In this document: piece by piece, positions 17,058 to 26,289 of the stretch | How positions within the stretch are numbered: the stretch's first letter is position 1 | Layout: each line of letters begins with the position of its first letter | From: Allobacillus salarius | Lineage (GTDB): Bacteria > Bacillota > Bacilli > Bacillales > Alkalibacillaceae | Direction of reading: 5' to 3' | Length of the DNA stretch: 64,000 nt | Assembly: GCF_007559425.1 (NCBI RefSeq) | Contig: NZ_VMHE01000010.1 | Location: 19,491-83,490 of the forward strand | Made by a program: the position numbers and the translations under genes | Notes under the pieces: model-generated | Told to the model about the DNA's origin: nothing | Database searches by the model: none | The model's input: only the letters and a program-made list of their open reading frames with translations

Positions 17058-17091
17058 AGGCGTCTGGACACTTGTGCTGGACGCCTTTACT
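17058..17091 (+). terminator. Terminator after fadH
   Basis: AGGCGTC (17058-17064) pairs with GACGCCT (17080-17086), with further pairing inside the loop and a T-rich tail. From here to 17289 I see only an AT-rich leader with a TAAAAT-like -10 near 17231 for darB. Confidence 0.6.
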
Positions 17092-17289
17092 CTTTAGTCA
17101 GACAGCTGTGAGATGAATCAAGGTAACCAAATTCCTCTATATGTGATATTAATTTTTGTTTCATTGAGGCTGCCTCGAACTTTACATAGCCGAATAATGC
17201 TTTCATTACTCATTCGATGTGGTTTGTGATAAAATTATGATGACTGGAGAAAGAGATTACCACTTCCATTAAGGTTAGGGGGAGACTAA

Positions 17290-17736
17290 ATGCTTAATGT
17301 GACAGAATTTGATCTCACACAAAAATTAGTGAATGAATACATGATCGATTCTGACAAAGTGGCTCACGTCCAATTGAACAATCCATTGAAGCATGCGTTG
17401 CTCGTACTTACTAAGACTGGATATAACGCAGTGCCAGTTTTAGATTATGACGGCACGTTTAAAGGATTAATCAGCAAATCACATATTATTGAGAGAATGT
17501 TCGGTTTAGATCAAATCGAGGTTGATTTGCTTGATGAGAAAACAGTAAAAGATGTAATGGATTATAATATAAAAACGTTACAATTGGATGATACACTTGA
17601 AAAAGCATTACATTTATTAATTGATCATAATTTTGTTTGTGTCGTAAATCATTCCAACACAATGGAAGGCATCTTAACCAGAAGGCAGCTATTAAAGCAA
17701 ATAAGGAATCAATTCTACCAGCAAAAAACAATCTAG
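17290..17736 (+). CDS. darB: CBS-domain c-di-AMP sensor, DarB/CbpB (YkuL)
   Basis: A 148-residue protein made of two CBS motifs and little else, matching B. subtilis YkuL, now DarB (Listeria CbpB). The apo form stimulates the (p)ppGpp synthetase Rel and, in B. subtilis, pyruvate carboxylase; c-di-AMP binding prevents both. It is followed 29 nt later by dapH. In B. subtilis ykuL also lies upstream of dapH (ykuQ), with several genes between. GGTTAGGGGGAG gives a good ribosome-binding site. The c-di-AMP role is established for the family, not shown here. Confidence 0.85.
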   Translation: MLNVTEFDLTQKLVNEYMIDSDKVAHVQLNNPLKHALLVLTKTGYNAVPVLDYDGTFKGLISKSHIIERMFGLDQIEVDLLDEKTVKDVMDYNIKTLQLDDTLEKALHLLIDHNFVCVVNHSNTMEGILTRRQLLKQIRNQFYQQKTI

Positions 17737-17765
17737 AGATCAGAATAGTATTGGAGGAATTTGAA

Positions 17766-18485
17766 GTGGACATGATGGACGCTAATCAAATTATTGATTT
17801 TATTTCAAATGCAAAAAAATCGACACCTGTAAAGGTATATGTAAAAGGCAGTAAGCTGGATGCTATTGAGTATCCTGATAACGTAAAAGACTTTATTCAA
17901 GGTGACACCGGCGTTTTATTCGGTGAGTGGAAGGATATCGAAAAGATCATTGAAGATAATCAAAATATCTTCGACGATTATGTAATTGAAAATGATCGTC
18001 GTAATTCAGCAATTCCTTTATTGGATTTGAAAGGAATTAACGCAAGAATCGAGCCGGGCGCACTTATTCGTGACCAAGTTGAAATTGGTGACGGTGTTGT
18101 CATCATGATGGGCGCGTCAATTAACATTGGTGCCGCTATTGGTGAAGGAACGATGATCGATATGAACGCCGTGCTTGGTGGCAGAGCAACTGTCGGTAAA
18201 GACTGTCATATCGGAGCTGGAACTGTGTTGGCTGGTGTCATTGAGCCACCATCCGCAAAACCAGTGATCGTAGAAGATGGCGTCGTCATCGGTGCAAACG
18301 TAGTCGTATTGGAAGGTGTTACTGTCGGTAAAGGTGCCGTAGTCGCAGCTGGTGCGATTGTAACAGAAGATGTACCACCAAATACTGTTGTGGCTGGTAC
18401 ACCTGCAAAAGTAATCAAAGAGATTGATGACCAAACAAAATCCAAAACAGAAATCAAAAAAGAATTGAGAAAGTTAGATAACTAA
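17766..18485 (+). CDS. dapH: Tetrahydrodipicolinate N-acetyltransferase
   Basis: A 239-residue left-handed beta-helix acetyltransferase. Hexapeptide repeats run from about residue 90 to 210 ([16 protein letters not shown] through VVAGTPAKV). It transfers acetyl from acetyl-CoA to tetrahydrodipicolinate, the first step of the acetylated diaminopimelate route to lysine and peptidoglycan. The frame is open from 17637, but family alignment starts near MMDANQ. GTG at 17766 lies 8 nt after GGAGG (17753-17757), while the ATG at 17772 is 14 nt away, so GTG is chosen. dapL follows after a hairpin. Confidence 0.92.
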   Translation: MDMMDANQIIDFISNAKKSTPVKVYVKGSKLDAIEYPDNVKDFIQGDTGVLFGEWKDIEKIIEDNQNIFDDYVIENDRRNSAIPLLDLKGINARIEPGALIRDQVEIGDGVVIMMGASINIGAAIGEGTMIDMNAVLGGRATVGKDCHIGAGTVLAGVIEPPSAKPVIVEDGVVIGANVVVLEGVTVGKGAVVAAGAIVTEDVPPNTVVAGTPAKVIKEIDDQTKSKTEIKKELRKLDN

Positions 18486-18493
18486 CTTACATC

Positions 18494-18530
18494 TAAGCGG
18501 GACTTCGATTTTTTCGATAGCCCGCTTATT
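18494..18530 (+). terminator. Hairpin between dapH and dapL
   Basis: TAAGCGGG (18494-18501) pairs with CCCGCTTA (18521-18528). The downstream T-run is weak (TTTGC), so this is probably an attenuator that sets the dapL level. Confidence 0.55.
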
Positions 18531-18573
18531 TGCATATGTATATCGATTTTTCATTGGAAAGGTTTGAAAAAGA

Positions 18574-19686
18574 GTGGAGAGAGATTGGATACAAGTACGA
18601 AGAGATTTACATCAAATACCAGAAATCGGTTATCAAGAATATAAAACACAGGCTTATTTGCAATCAATGATTGATCGCTTGCCCCAAGAACATCTTCATG
18701 TCGAAAAGTGGAAAACAGGATTATTCGTTTTAGTAAAAGGAATAGAGGGAAATCGTATAATCGGATACCGCGCCGATATCGACGGACTTCCAATCAAAGA
18801 AGAGACTGGATATGATTTTGCGTCGAACCATGAAGGATATATGCATGCATGTGGACATGATGTTCATATGACAGTTGCTCTCGGTGCGTTAACAGAAGTG
18901 GTTGAAAATCGATTAAAAGATGACGTCTTATTCATTTTCCAACCAGCTGAAGAAGGCCCAGGAGGTGCAGAGCCGATGCAGACGAGTGATTTTTTTCAAC
19001 ATCACCGTCCAGACGTCATCTTTGCACTTCATATAGATCCTTCTTTGCCGGTAGGTACAGTGGCCACGAAGCCAGGAATCCTTTTTGGGAATACTAGCGA
19101 ACTATTTATCGATTTTTATGGAAAAGGTGGTCACGCTGCATATCCACATCAAACTTCTGATATGTTGATGGCAGCAAGTGCCTTTAATATGCAACTTCAG
19201 CAGTTGGTAGCACGCGTTACTGACCCACTTAGTGAAGCGGTCGTCACGCTTGGTAAGATGGTAGCCGGAACCGCTGGAAATATTATTGCAGAATATGCAA
19301 GAATAGAAGGGACCATGAGAACATTGGACCCGAAAGTGATACCACTTTTAAGAGAACACATCCAGTCGTTGTTGGCAGGGATTGAAGAACGTTATCATTG
19401 TCGTACTGCTGTAGATTTTGGGGCTAGCTACTATATGGTTGATAATGACTCCGCCTCTGTAAAACGTTTCAAGGCTGCAGTTGAAAATACTTCTGTACAC
19501 TACCAAGAAGCACCAATCTCAATGGCTGGGGAAGACTTCGGATATTTTCTTAAAAATATTCCAGGGTTTATGTTTTGGTTGGGAGTCGAATCACCATATG
19601 GACTTCATCATAGTAAACTTCAACCGAGGGAAGAAGCAATACAAGTCGGTATTGAAGCGGTTACCGCTACATTGGAAAAATTATAA
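18574..19686 (+). CDS. dapL: N-acetyldiaminopimelate deacetylase
   Basis: A 370-residue M20-family amidohydrolase. Metal-site motifs are YRADIDGLP, MHACGHDVHM, FQPAEEGPGGAEPM, ALHIDP and a terminal HHSKL. It removes acetate from N-acetyl-LL-diaminopimelate. The length and the dapH neighbour match B. subtilis YkuR/DapL rather than a general hippurate hydrolase. The start is the GTG at 18574, 11 nt after AAAGG at 18558-18562. It is co-directional with dapH, and the VOC gene follows 18 nt later. Confidence 0.9.
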   Translation: MERDWIQVRRDLHQIPEIGYQEYKTQAYLQSMIDRLPQEHLHVEKWKTGLFVLVKGIEGNRIIGYRADIDGLPIKEETGYDFASNHEGYMHACGHDVHMTVALGALTEVVENRLKDDVLFIFQPAEEGPGGAEPMQTSDFFQHHRPDVIFALHIDPSLPVGTVATKPGILFGNTSELFIDFYGKGGHAAYPHQTSDMLMAASAFNMQLQQLVARVTDPLSEAVVTLGKMVAGTAGNIIAEYARIEGTMRTLDPKVIPLLREHIQSLLAGIEERYHCRTAVDFGASYYMVDNDSASVKRFKAAVENTSVHYQEAPISMAGEDFGYFLKNIPGFMFWLGVESPYGLHHSKLQPREEAIQVGIEAVTATLEKL

Positions 19687-19704
19687 CGGGAGAGATTTCA
19701 AAAC

Positions 19705-20076
19705 ATGGATCATATGTTTAAAAAAATTGATCATGTTCAGTTGACTGCACCAACAGGCTCTGAATATGAAGCAAGAGAATTTTACGCTGGCCTTCTCGGG
19801 ATGGAAGAAGTGAAGAAGCCAGAATCATTAGAAGTAAACGGGGGCGTGTGGTTCCGATTTGGTGACTTTGAGCTTCATATCGGCATCGAAGAACCTTATA
19901 CGCCAGCTAAAAAAGCGCATCCCGCTTTTGAGGTTGACGAGCTTGATGAATTCATCGCTTTATTAGAAGATCATAAAGTCAATTACACAGTAGATAATCA
20001 ATTGCCAAATGCTAAGAGAATCTATCTAAACGATCCGTTCGGCAATCGATTAGAAGTTTTGGAATGGGAAGAGTAA
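19705..20076 (+). CDS. VOC superfamily (glyoxalase/bleomycin-resistance-like) protein
   Basis: A 123-residue single VOC module: IDHVQLTAPTGSEYEAREFYAGLLGM at the start, FELHIGIEE in the middle, and IYLNDPFGNRLEVLEW at the end. The expected metal-binding histidines and acidic residues are partly present. Such proteins act as lyases, isomerases, dioxygenases or binding proteins, so no substrate can be named. It starts 18 nt after dapL and ends at a strong terminator, so it is the last gene of the dap unit. Confidence 0.85.
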   Translation: MDHMFKKIDHVQLTAPTGSEYEAREFYAGLLGMEEVKKPESLEVNGGVWFRFGDFELHIGIEEPYTPAKKAHPAFEVDELDEFIALLEDHKVNYTVDNQLPNAKRIYLNDPFGNRLEVLEWEE

Positions 20077-20086
20077 TAATACAAAC

Positions 20087-20132
20087 AAAAACCCTTTGCA
20101 AGTCCGTTGAAAAGGACTTGCAAAGGGTTTTT
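20087..20132. terminator. Strong bidirectional terminator
   Basis: A 19-bp perfect stem (20087-20105 with 20114-20132) sits between the convergent VOC and mscS genes. Confidence 0.85.
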
Positions 20133-20152
20133 TAGTACTTATAAAAGTAAGT

Positions 20153-20974
20153 TTATGATTTAGGAACATTGACTTGATGAGGGTAAGGGATTTCAATGTT
20201 ATTCTCATCCAAGGCTTCTTTAATTCGTTTTCTTAGCTCTCGCTCTATGCCGAATTGTTCGTTTTTCTCCGTTTGTGCGATGACTCGTAAAGTGACTTGT
20301 GAGTCGTCAAGGGATTGTACACCAACGACATCAGGTCCTTCTTTAATTAAAGGATTCTCGCTCATTTCATCACAAACTTTTTGAATGACTTGTGTCACAT
20401 GGTCGATATTTTCTTCATAAGCAATACCAAAATCCACTAGTGCACGCATATTTCCGCGAGTATGATTATTAACATTTTGTATATAGCGATTTGGAATGTA
20501 GTTTAGCGTTCCATCGAAACTTCTAATTTGAGTTGTCCGAAGACCTAACTCTTCAACGATTCCATTTTCTCCACCAGCTGTAACGTAATCATCCACATCA
20601 ATCTGCTTTTCAATCAAAATGAAAAATCCTGTTACGATGTCACTGACTAATCCTTGTGCGCCAAATCCAATAGCTAATCCAATAATCCCTGCACCAGCTA
20701 AAAGCGGTGCAATTGGTATATTAAAGATTGGTAACAACATAGCGACAAACAAGAAAATCAATACATAGCTATACACGTTGAGAAGTAAGTTGCTCAATGT
20801 TTTCTTTCTACCTTCACTTAACTTTTGTTTGGAGGCCACTTGATTCATTAAGCCAGTGATCAATTTCTTGCCAATTGGTTTAATAATCAAAAATAAAATA
20901 ATTAATAACAATATTCTTCCTGAAATTGTTAAAGCAGAGCTTAAGAGTGAGCTCCAATCAAAATCAAAATTCAT
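20153..20974 (-). CDS. Small-conductance mechanosensitive channel, MscS family (YkuT-like)
   Basis: A 273-residue MscS-type channel. Three membrane segments lie in the first ~125 residues. The third is the pore-lining glycine/alanine-rich helix PLLAGAGIIGLAIGFGAQ. A cytosolic beta domain (DYVTAGGENGIVEELGLRTTQIR) follows. It opens under membrane tension to release solutes during hypo-osmotic shock. B. subtilis ykuT lies in the same neighbourhood downstream of the dap genes. It is monocistronic. Confidence 0.92.
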   Translation of the reverse strand: MNFDFDWSSLLSSALTISGRILLLIILFLIIKPIGKKLITGLMNQVASKQKLSEGRKKTLSNLLLNVYSYVLIFLFVAMLLPIFNIPIAPLLAGAGIIGLAIGFGAQGLVSDIVTGFFILIEKQIDVDDYVTAGGENGIVEELGLRTTQIRSFDGTLNYIPNRYIQNVNNHTRGNMRALVDFGIAYEENIDHVTQVIQKVCDEMSENPLIKEGPDVVGVQSLDDSQVTLRVIAQTEKNEQFGIERELRKRIKEALDENNIEIPYPHQVNVPKS

Positions 20975-21211
20975 TCAAATAACCCCTTTAACCAACTAAT
21001 TTTCTTAAGTGTAAATTGTTCTTTAATTATATGTATTAAACAAAAAACACTCAATATCATCAATATATACCCTAAGATTCAATTCTTCAAACAAAGTAAT
21101 TAAAATCTAATTTGAGTGAAAATAATAATTTTTTAGACAAAAGGGTGGAAATTTATTTCGGAACCCGATATATTAATAAGGCAAAGGTATTTATAGAAGT
21201 GAGGGATCAGC

Positions 21212-22966
21212 ATGGAAGTTTTCAAGAAGTTAAAGCAATTTTATTGGCCTTATCGGTGGTATTTTATTTTTTCTATTATTTCACTTGTTTTTGTAGCGGG
21301 CATTACCGTCATTTATCCAATTGTGCTACAAATCACGATTGACGATGTCGTAGCACAAGAACGTTTTTATCTAGTTCCATACATCGCTTTAATTTTTGTT
21401 GGATTAATGATTGTGAAATCAATTGCAACTTATTTCAATCAATATTTAGGTGATTTGTTTGGGATTTCATCCGTTTATGCCGTACGTGATGAGATGTATA
21501 AAAAATTACAACGACTTTCTTTTAAGTACTATGACAATGCAAAAACAGGGGATCTCATGTCTCGTTTGACGGCAGATGTTGAGGGATTCCGTTTCTTCTT
21601 ATCATTTGGATTTTCTGAATTGTTAAGGATTTTCTTATTAATCACGGTCAGCTTAGGCGTGATGTTCTTCTATTCTGTACCACTCGCTTTAGTTACGATG
21701 GCAGCTATGCCATTTCTCGGAATTATCGTGTATAAATTCGACCGGCGCGTTCACCCGGCTTTCCGCGGAATTCGTAAATCGTTTGGACGAATGAATACGC
21801 GTGTTCAAGAAAACATTTCGGGAATGAGCACAGTCAAATCACTATCACGTGAAGATTTTGAAATCGATCGGTTTACAGACAAAGGCGAGAATTATCGACA
21901 ACATTATTTGGACACGGCGAAAATTTGGGCACGCTATTTTCCGTTAATGGAGTTTATCGGAAATGTGTGTGTTGTTGCATTACTCGCTTTTGGTGGTTAC
22001 TTAGTTATTCAAGGTGACTTGTCCGTCGGTCGGTTGATCGCATTTTTCAGTTTGGTTTGGTATATTTTAGGACCATTGATGAATTTAGGGTTCGTCGTCA
22101 ACCAATTCTCACAAGCAAAAGCTTCCGGTGAAAGATTGTTGGAAATTTTAGAATCAGATTTGGAAATCAATGATCATCCAACAGAGGATGTAGATCACAT
22201 AGAAGGTCATGTTACTTTTGCAGATGTTACGTTGACATATGCTGAAGAAGACGACCAAGCTCTAAAAAATATTAGCTTCGATGCACCTCCTGGAAAAGTT
22301 ATTGGCTTAATAGGTGGTACGGGTGCAGGGAAAACGAGTATTACACAGTTGATCACCCGTTTCTATGAACCAGAAGAGGGTCAAGTGTTAGTTGATGGGA
22401 AACCTGTCAGTGATTACCCATTGGCTCAACTACGTAAAAATATAGGCTTTGTTTTACAAGAGCCATTTTTATTTTCTACATCGATCAAAGATAATATTGC
22501 TTACGGAAATCCTGAGGCGACAATGGATGAAATTATTGATGCTGCTAAGCGTGCACAAGCACATGATTTCATCATGGAAATGCCTAAAGGCTATGACACA
22601 TTGTTAGGCGAAAGAGGAATGGGCCTTTCAGGTGGTCAAAAGCAACGGATCTCTATTGCCCGGGCAATTTTAATCAATCCGAGCATCCTTGTTCTCGACG
22701 ATGCGACGTCAGCTGTAGATATGCAGACAGAATTTAAGATTCAAAAAGCGTTGAAGGAAGTAATGGAGGGACGTACGACGTTCATCATTGCTCATCGGAT
22801 TTCATCATTAAAGCATGCGGATGAAATTTTAGTCCTTGAGAATGGAGAAATCGCTGAGCGAGGAACACATGAATTTTTACTACAGAATAATGGAGCTTAT
22901 CAACGCATTTATGATATCCAGTATCAAGATAAAGAAACGGTTATGGCAAATCAAAAACATGCTTAA
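21212..22966 (+). CDS. Heterodimeric ABC exporter, subunit 1 (degenerate-site partner)
   Basis: A 584-residue half-transporter with six membrane segments (residues ~20-310) and an ATPase domain (~340-575). Walker A is GGTGAGKTS, the signature is LSGGQKQR, and Walker B is ILVLDDATSAVD with Asp where the catalytic Glu normally stands. That substitution is the hallmark of the degenerate-site partner in heterodimeric exporters such as BmrC/BmrD. The partner gene starts 14 nt later. The likely role is export of drugs or lipids. In B. subtilis the pair yknU/yknV lies in this region, but orthology is not certain. Confidence 0.9.
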   Translation: MEVFKKLKQFYWPYRWYFIFSIISLVFVAGITVIYPIVLQITIDDVVAQERFYLVPYIALIFVGLMIVKSIATYFNQYLGDLFGISSVYAVRDEMYKKLQRLSFKYYDNAKTGDLMSRLTADVEGFRFFLSFGFSELLRIFLLITVSLGVMFFYSVPLALVTMAAMPFLGIIVYKFDRRVHPAFRGIRKSFGRMNTRVQENISGMSTVKSLSREDFEIDRFTDKGENYRQHYLDTAKIWARYFPLMEFIGNVCVVALLAFGGYLVIQGDLSVGRLIAFFSLVWYILGPLMNLGFVVNQFSQAKASGERLLEILESDLEINDHPTEDVDHIEGHVTFADVTLTYAEEDDQALKNISFDAPPGKVIGLIGGTGAGKTSITQLITRFYEPEEGQVLVDGKPVSDYPLAQLRKNIGFVLQEPFLFSTSIKDNIAYGNPEATMDEIIDAAKRAQAHDFIMEMPKGYDTLLGERGMGLSGGQKQRISIARAILINPSILVLDDATSAVDMQTEFKIQKALKEVMEGRTTFIIAHRISSLKHADEILVLENGEIAERGTHEFLLQNNGAYQRIYDIQYQDKETVMANQKHA

Positions 22967-22980
22967 AGGAGGGTGCTCGT

Positions 22981-24804
22981 ATGGCGACAACAACAAAAGA
23001 AAAAAGTCCCCATTTAAAAAGATTTCATTATACGCTTGATGTAGCAGTTGATAAGCCATTCAATTGGAAGCAGATGCTGCGTTTGCTTCAATTTTTAAAA
23101 CCATATGCAAAAACGGTTTTACCGATTGCTGTTATTGCAATGCTTGTCTCAACTGCGGTCCGATTAATTGTGCCAGTCTTAATCGGTCGCGTCGCAATTA
23201 ATATAGCCGTGGCCAATCAAGACGTTAACCTATTGATTGAATTGGTAATAGGGATTTCAATACTCTATCTCTTGAGCTATATTGGCAATACGGTAAGAAT
23301 TAAGTACGTCAATATTTTAGGGCAAAATGTCATTTATGATTTAAGAAAACATTTATTCTCTCATGTTCAACGACTCTCGAATCGTTTTTTTGATAATCGT
23401 TCAGCAGGTAGCATAATTGTGCGGATTATGAATGATATTAACTCCTTACAAGAGCTATTTACGAATGGAATCATCAACTTGTTAATGGACGTTACAATGT
23501 TAATTAGCATTATTGTTATTTTACTTGTGTTGAGTCCACAGTTAGCTTTAGCAGTCATGGTGATTATTCCAATTATGTTCTACATTTCAACGAAATTGCG
23601 GAAGAATATTCGTAAATCATGGCAAGATGTACGGATTCAGCAATCTCGGTTGAATTCCCATTTGAATGAGAGTATACAAGGTATTCGTATTACCCAGTCA
23701 TTCGGTCAGGAACGAGCCAATACCGAATACTTCGATGGTGTGAATACGGATAACTTTGGTACATGGCGTACAGCGACACGTAAAAGTGCAATGTTCCGCC
23801 CGTTCGTGGAAATGAGTAACGCATTTGGAACAGTGATCTTAGTCGCTTATGGTTCCTATTTAATCATCAATGGGACAATTGATGTCGGTACATTCGTTAT
23901 TTTTGGTTTTTTCATCGGAATGTTCTGGGAACCAATTTCTCGATTAGGACAGATGTATAATCAATTGTTAATGGCAATGTCTGCATCTGAAAGAATCTTT
24001 GAATTTTTAGATGAACAACCAAACGTTGCAGAGAAAGAAAACGCCAAACATTTGGAAGATATTAAAGGTCATATTGAATTTGACCGTGTTCAATTTTCCT
24101 ATGACGAAGATCGAATTGCGTTACATGAAATCTCCCTGGAAATGAAACCAGGAGAAGCAGTTGCGTTAGTTGGTCATACGGGATCAGGTAAATCGACGAT
24201 CGCTAACCTGATTAATCGATTTTATGATCCAACAAAAGGATCTGTTAAGATTGATGGCAATGATTTGCGTGATGTGAAATTAGATGATATTAGACAACGA
24301 ATCAGTGTCGTCTTACAAGATACGTTCATTTTTTCCGGTACAATTATGGAAAACATTCGATTTGGTCGACCGACAGCTTCTGATGAAGAAGTTATAGAAG
24401 CGGCTAAAGTAGTAGGAGCAGATGAATTTATTCAACGGCTATCAGATGGCTATCAAACTGAAGTAGAAGAGCGTGGGAATATCTTGTCAGCAGGTGAAAG
24501 ACAGTTGTTATCTTTTGCGAGAGCATTACTTGCCGATCCAAAGATAATCATTCTTGATGAAGCAACTGCCAGTATTGATACAGAAACAGAAATGAAAATT
24601 CAACACGCGTTGAAACGTTTATTGAAGGGTAGAACATCTATTATTATCGCTCACAGACTTTCGACAATTCGAGAAGCCGATCAGATTATTGTGTTGGAGA
24701 ACGGAAAAATACTCGAGCGTGGAAGTCATGAAGAACTAATGAATTCACATGGTGAATATTATCATTTAGTCAAATCTCAGTTTCAAATGCTTGACCAGTT
24801 ATAA
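22981..24804 (+). CDS. Heterodimeric ABC exporter, subunit 2 (catalytic partner)
   Basis: A 607-residue half-transporter: a charged N-terminal extension of ~30 residues, six membrane segments, then an ATPase domain with Walker A GHTGSGKST and Walker B IIILDEATASID (Glu present). Its signature is LSAGERQ, not LSGGQ. So the composite site using this Walker motif and the partner's LSGGQ is canonical, and the other site is doubly degenerate. AAGGAGGGTG precedes the ATG. It forms an operon with the 21212 gene. Confidence 0.92.
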   Translation: MATTTKEKSPHLKRFHYTLDVAVDKPFNWKQMLRLLQFLKPYAKTVLPIAVIAMLVSTAVRLIVPVLIGRVAINIAVANQDVNLLIELVIGISILYLLSYIGNTVRIKYVNILGQNVIYDLRKHLFSHVQRLSNRFFDNRSAGSIIVRIMNDINSLQELFTNGIINLLMDVTMLISIIVILLVLSPQLALAVMVIIPIMFYISTKLRKNIRKSWQDVRIQQSRLNSHLNESIQGIRITQSFGQERANTEYFDGVNTDNFGTWRTATRKSAMFRPFVEMSNAFGTVILVAYGSYLIINGTIDVGTFVIFGFFIGMFWEPISRLGQMYNQLLMAMSASERIFEFLDEQPNVAEKENAKHLEDIKGHIEFDRVQFSYDEDRIALHEISLEMKPGEAVALVGHTGSGKSTIANLINRFYDPTKGSVKIDGNDLRDVKLDDIRQRISVVLQDTFIFSGTIMENIRFGRPTASDEEVIEAAKVVGADEFIQRLSDGYQTEVEERGNILSAGERQLLSFARALLADPKIIILDEATASIDTETEMKIQHALKRLLKGRTSIIIAHRLSTIREADQIIVLENGKILERGSHEELMNSHGEYYHLVKSQFQMLDQL

Positions 24805-24914
24805 AAGTAAAAGCAGGATCTGTGCCCGCAGTATAAGAACTGTGATTTTCACAAGAATTTATGTACTCTAGATGCAAACGTAGTATTTTGGTGTGGAGTA
24901 CGATTTAACATTAG

Positions 24915-24960
24915 AAAAATCCGGACGATTTAGTTTACATAAGAAATCGCCCGGATTTTT
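24915..24960 (+). terminator. Terminator after the ABC exporter operon
   Basis: A long stem with one mismatch (24915-24931 with 24944-24960) is followed by a T-rich run. It lies 110 nt after the last stop codon. Confidence 0.75.
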
Positions 24961-25043
24961 ATTTGTTTTTGTCCCAGTCCTTACTATTTTCCCATGGTAA
25001 AATTATGATATGATATCCTTGATGGAACGAAGGAGGAGTCCCG

Positions 25044-25709
25044 ATGAAAAAGTTATATGGGGTAATCGGTCTTGGCCGTTTCGGCGGAAGTGTTTGTTTA
25101 GAATTGGCACGAGAAGGATTTGAAGTATTAGCACTGGATCGTGACGAAGATCGAGTGAACGAGTTTAAAGATATAGCTACTCACGCTGTAATCGGGGATT
25201 CAATGGATGAACAAACGTTGATTGACCTCGGTTTTAAAAATATCGATCACGTAATTGTTGCTATTGGCGATAACGTACATGCCAGTATTTTAACGACGCT
25301 TATTTTAGAAGAATTAGGAATTAAGCGTATCACTGTAAAAGCTCAAAATGACTACCATGAAAAGATACTGAACAAAATCGGTGCTGACCATGTCGTCCAC
25401 CCAGAGCGTGATATGGGTAAGAGAATTGCTCATAGTATCGTATCCAGTAATATTCTTGATTATATTGAGCTATCTGACGAATATAGTGTCGTAGAAGTAA
25501 AAGTTGGCAGTAAAATGAATGATAAAACCATTCAAGAATTGGATGTTCGTGCACGGTTTGGATGTAACATTGTGGCGATCAAAAGAGGCAAAGACGTAAA
25601 CGTTTCACCGATGGCCGATGAAATATTAAAGCTAGGTGACATTCTAATCGTTATTGGTTCAGATAAAGATATATCTAGGTTCGAGAAGAAGTTAGTAATA
25701 GAAGAATAG
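25044..25709 (+). CDS. ktrC: Ktr potassium uptake regulatory subunit (RCK)
   Basis: A 221-residue cytosolic RCK protein. The N-terminal Rossmann domain has GLGRFGGSV (residues 7-15) for nucleotide binding, and an RCK_C domain occupies about residues 135-220. The octameric ring binds ATP/ADP to gate the Ktr channel. The RCK_C domain of KtrA/KtrC binds c-di-AMP, which shuts uptake; that is known from the family. The location beside rnjA matches B. subtilis ktrC (ykqB). The channel partner is the gene at 6329. GAAGGAGGAGTCCC gives a strong ribosome-binding site. Confidence 0.92.
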   Translation: MKKLYGVIGLGRFGGSVCLELAREGFEVLALDRDEDRVNEFKDIATHAVIGDSMDEQTLIDLGFKNIDHVIVAIGDNVHASILTTLILEELGIKRITVKAQNDYHEKILNKIGADHVVHPERDMGKRIAHSIVSSNILDYIELSDEYSVVEVKVGSKMNDKTIQELDVRARFGCNIVAIKRGKDVNVSPMADEILKLGDILIVIGSDKDISRFEKKLVIEE

Positions 25710-25839
25710 ATAAAAGAAAAACTTTAGCGGAAAATTCACTCGTTTAACGAGTACATAAGTAGTTGAACGCCGTTAATTTTGAATCAAGCTGAGTTTCCTA
25801 AAACGCGTTCTAAGTCAAATGTTGGAGCTAGGCCAAAAT

Positions 25840-26165
25840 CTTTAAAGTTGACTCAGATGCGAACATTCTAATTTAGTGTAACGGAAATACCCGCTTCGGA
25901 AATATACTCCGCTTTTACCCACAGGGCATAAGGCGACATCTGCGATAAATCGCAGTGTCTTCTATACCGCGGGCAGCTGTTGAGCCTACTCGTGCTACGC
26001 AATGTGGGGTCTCACCTCACACTTGGTTGGTTCAGGTGAAGAGTGTCGGCGTGACGCCTGCGGGAAAAGCGCGAGTCTTGAGACCCCGCAGGCCACGCTT
26101 TTCCGCCGAGGAGGCTCGAGCCGTGCCCGCGGCAAGCACCCGCCGTAAGCGGATCGCCTGACACG
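25840..26165. repeat. GC-rich intergenic repeat, copy A (composite)
   Basis: 25840-26017 is 178 bp and matches the reverse complement of 63745-63922 without gaps and with about 11 mismatches by eye (about 94% identity). 26018-26165 is a second GC-rich module. It repeats, in opposite orientation, the core GAGACCCCGCAG...GAGGAGGCTC...GCCCGCG. Base composition is far above the neighbours. No gene is supported here: the two overlapping frames on opposite strands are products of the GC-rich palindromes. Confidence 0.85.
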
Positions 26166-26213
26166 AACGGCCATCATCGAACCAACAAATATTTTAGAGC
26201 CTAAAATGATAAT

Positions 26214-26247
26214 AAATCACCGATCACATTGAAGTGATCGGTGATTT
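26214..26247. terminator. Bidirectional terminator
   Basis: A 14-bp perfect stem (26214-26227 with 26234-26247) with A/T-rich flanks ends rnjA on the minus strand and may end transcripts from ktrC. Confidence 0.8.
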
Positions 26248-26289
26248 ATTTTATTTCATTTATTCAATTGCTTTCGGATAGGTAATTCA

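Noticed and set aside
21112..21342. 76-residue frame across the start of the ABC exporter gene
   Set aside because: TTG start without ribosome-binding site; overlaps the true exporter start in another frame.
25955..26177. Overlapping ORFs on both strands in the GC-rich repeat
   Set aside because: They arise from the GC-rich palindromes of the repeat, have no ribosome-binding sites, and the Arg/Pro/Ala-rich products fit no protein family.
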